Positions 6,376-6,489 of a stretch of DNA of 6,489 nucleotides are shown here, one piece after another. This stretch comes from Prevotella sp. (GTDB lineage Bacteria; Bacteroidota; Bacteroidia; Bacteroidales; Bacteroidaceae), in contig JAFRZC010000115.1 of the NCBI GenBank assembly GCA_017442765.1, forward strand, positions 1-6,489, read 5' to 3'. Under the pieces are notes generated by a model, which searched no databases, was not told the origin of the DNA, and worked only from the letters and a program-made list of their open reading frames with translations. The translations under genes and the position numbers were made by a program. The stretch's first letter is position 1. Each line of letters opens with the position of its first letter.

Positions 6376-6413
6376 AGAATGCAAAAGAAAAAACGTTTTT
6401 TCTTTTGCATTCT
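6376..6413. repeat. Perfect 38-bp palindrome between divergent genes
   Basis: The left arm, positions 6376-6394 (AGAATGCAAAAGAAAAAAC), is followed with no spacer by its exact reverse complement at 6395-6413, giving 19 matching base pairs. It ends 3 bases before the ATG of the minus-strand gene and contains the -33 box TTTG (6404-6407) of the rightward promoter. Because the flanking genes diverge, a terminator is unlikely; an operator for a dimeric regulator, or an mRNA hairpin in the leader of the minus-strand gene, fits better. Confidence 0.85.
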
Positions 6414-6434
6414 GCTCATTTAACCGTAACTTTG
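6404..6434 (+). promoter_or_regulatory. Perfect-consensus Bacteroidota promoter for the rightmost gene
   Basis: TTTG (6404-6407), 19 bases, then TAACTTTG (6427-6434). The expected start of transcription is near 6439-6441, only about 13-15 bases before the ATG at 6454. The downstream sequence CCGAAAAC (6439-6446) matches that after the dxs -7 box. Confidence 0.8.
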
Positions 6435-6453
6435 CAGTCCGAAAACCAACTGA

Positions 6454-6489
6454 ATGTCACGTATTAAGAATAGCGAGCGGCTGCTGGCA
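6454..6489 (+). CDS. N-terminal fragment of an unidentified gene
   Basis: An ATG at 6454 opens a frame reading MSRIKNSERLLA to the end of the window, 12 codons. It follows a perfect promoter after a very short leader and has no Shine-Dalgarno sequence. Too little is visible to name a family. Confidence 0.6.
   Translation, partial: MSRIKNSERLLA

Noticed and set aside
6377..6412. The palindrome as a bidirectional terminator
   Set aside because: Stem followed by T-rich sequence is formally present, but the genes on both sides point away from it, so there is no transcript for it to end; it also overlaps a promoter.
1..6489. CRISPR arrays, tRNA or rRNA genes, insertion sequences, attachment sites
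   Set aside because: No regularly spaced repeats, no cloverleaf or rRNA sequence, no transposase or integrase frame, and no target-site duplications were seen on either strand.

Overview
The window looks like chromosome from a Bacteroidota bacterium, most likely a Prevotella-type member of the Bacteroidales. Three things point there: promoters of the Bacteroidota form TTTG-N19-TAnnTTTG, protein sequences that read like Bacteroidales dxs, trkA and trkH, and two small genes of a kind common in Prevotella. The large genes have a strong bias to G or C at third codon positions. The gaps between them are AT-rich.

Layout. (1) Positions 1-743, minus strand: the N-terminal part of a saccharopine-dehydrogenase-family enzyme (carboxyspermidine/carboxynorspermidine dehydrogenase type), running off the left edge. 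It carries an unusual in-frame N-terminal extension that looks like a diverged second copy of its own first ~40 residues. (2) Positions 744-976: a divergent intergenic region with a perfect-consensus promoter firing left and a near-consensus promoter firing right, then a ~105-base leader without an ATG. (3) Positions 977-5665, plus strand: dxs, trkA, trkH, spaced by 12 and 30 bases, so probably one operon. It joins the first step of MEP isoprenoid synthesis to a Trk potassium-uptake system made of cytosolic NAD-binding gate TrkA and membrane channel subunit TrkH. (4) Positions 5666-5833: 168 bases with no gene, holding a degenerate CGCAGAG repeat. (5) Positions 6372-5834, minus strand: two small genes 13 bases apart. 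The upstream one encodes a short secreted protein with a type IX-secretion-like C-terminus, but one base too many just after its ATG separates the start from its signal peptide. The downstream one encodes a 67-residue acidic, tryptophan-containing protein of unknown function. (6) Positions 6376-6453: a perfect 38-bp palindrome overlapping the -33 box of a perfect-consensus promoter, driving a plus-strand gene of which only 12 codons are visible.

The core is ordinary housekeeping sequence. I do not see a defence system, a mobile element or a CRISPR array. The parts worth a second look are the duplicated N-terminus of the dehydrogenase, the palindrome over the right-hand promoter, the frameshifted secreted gene with its small partner, the missing ATG of dxs, and a motif shared by promoters here that continues into the transcribed start (CCGAAAAC).
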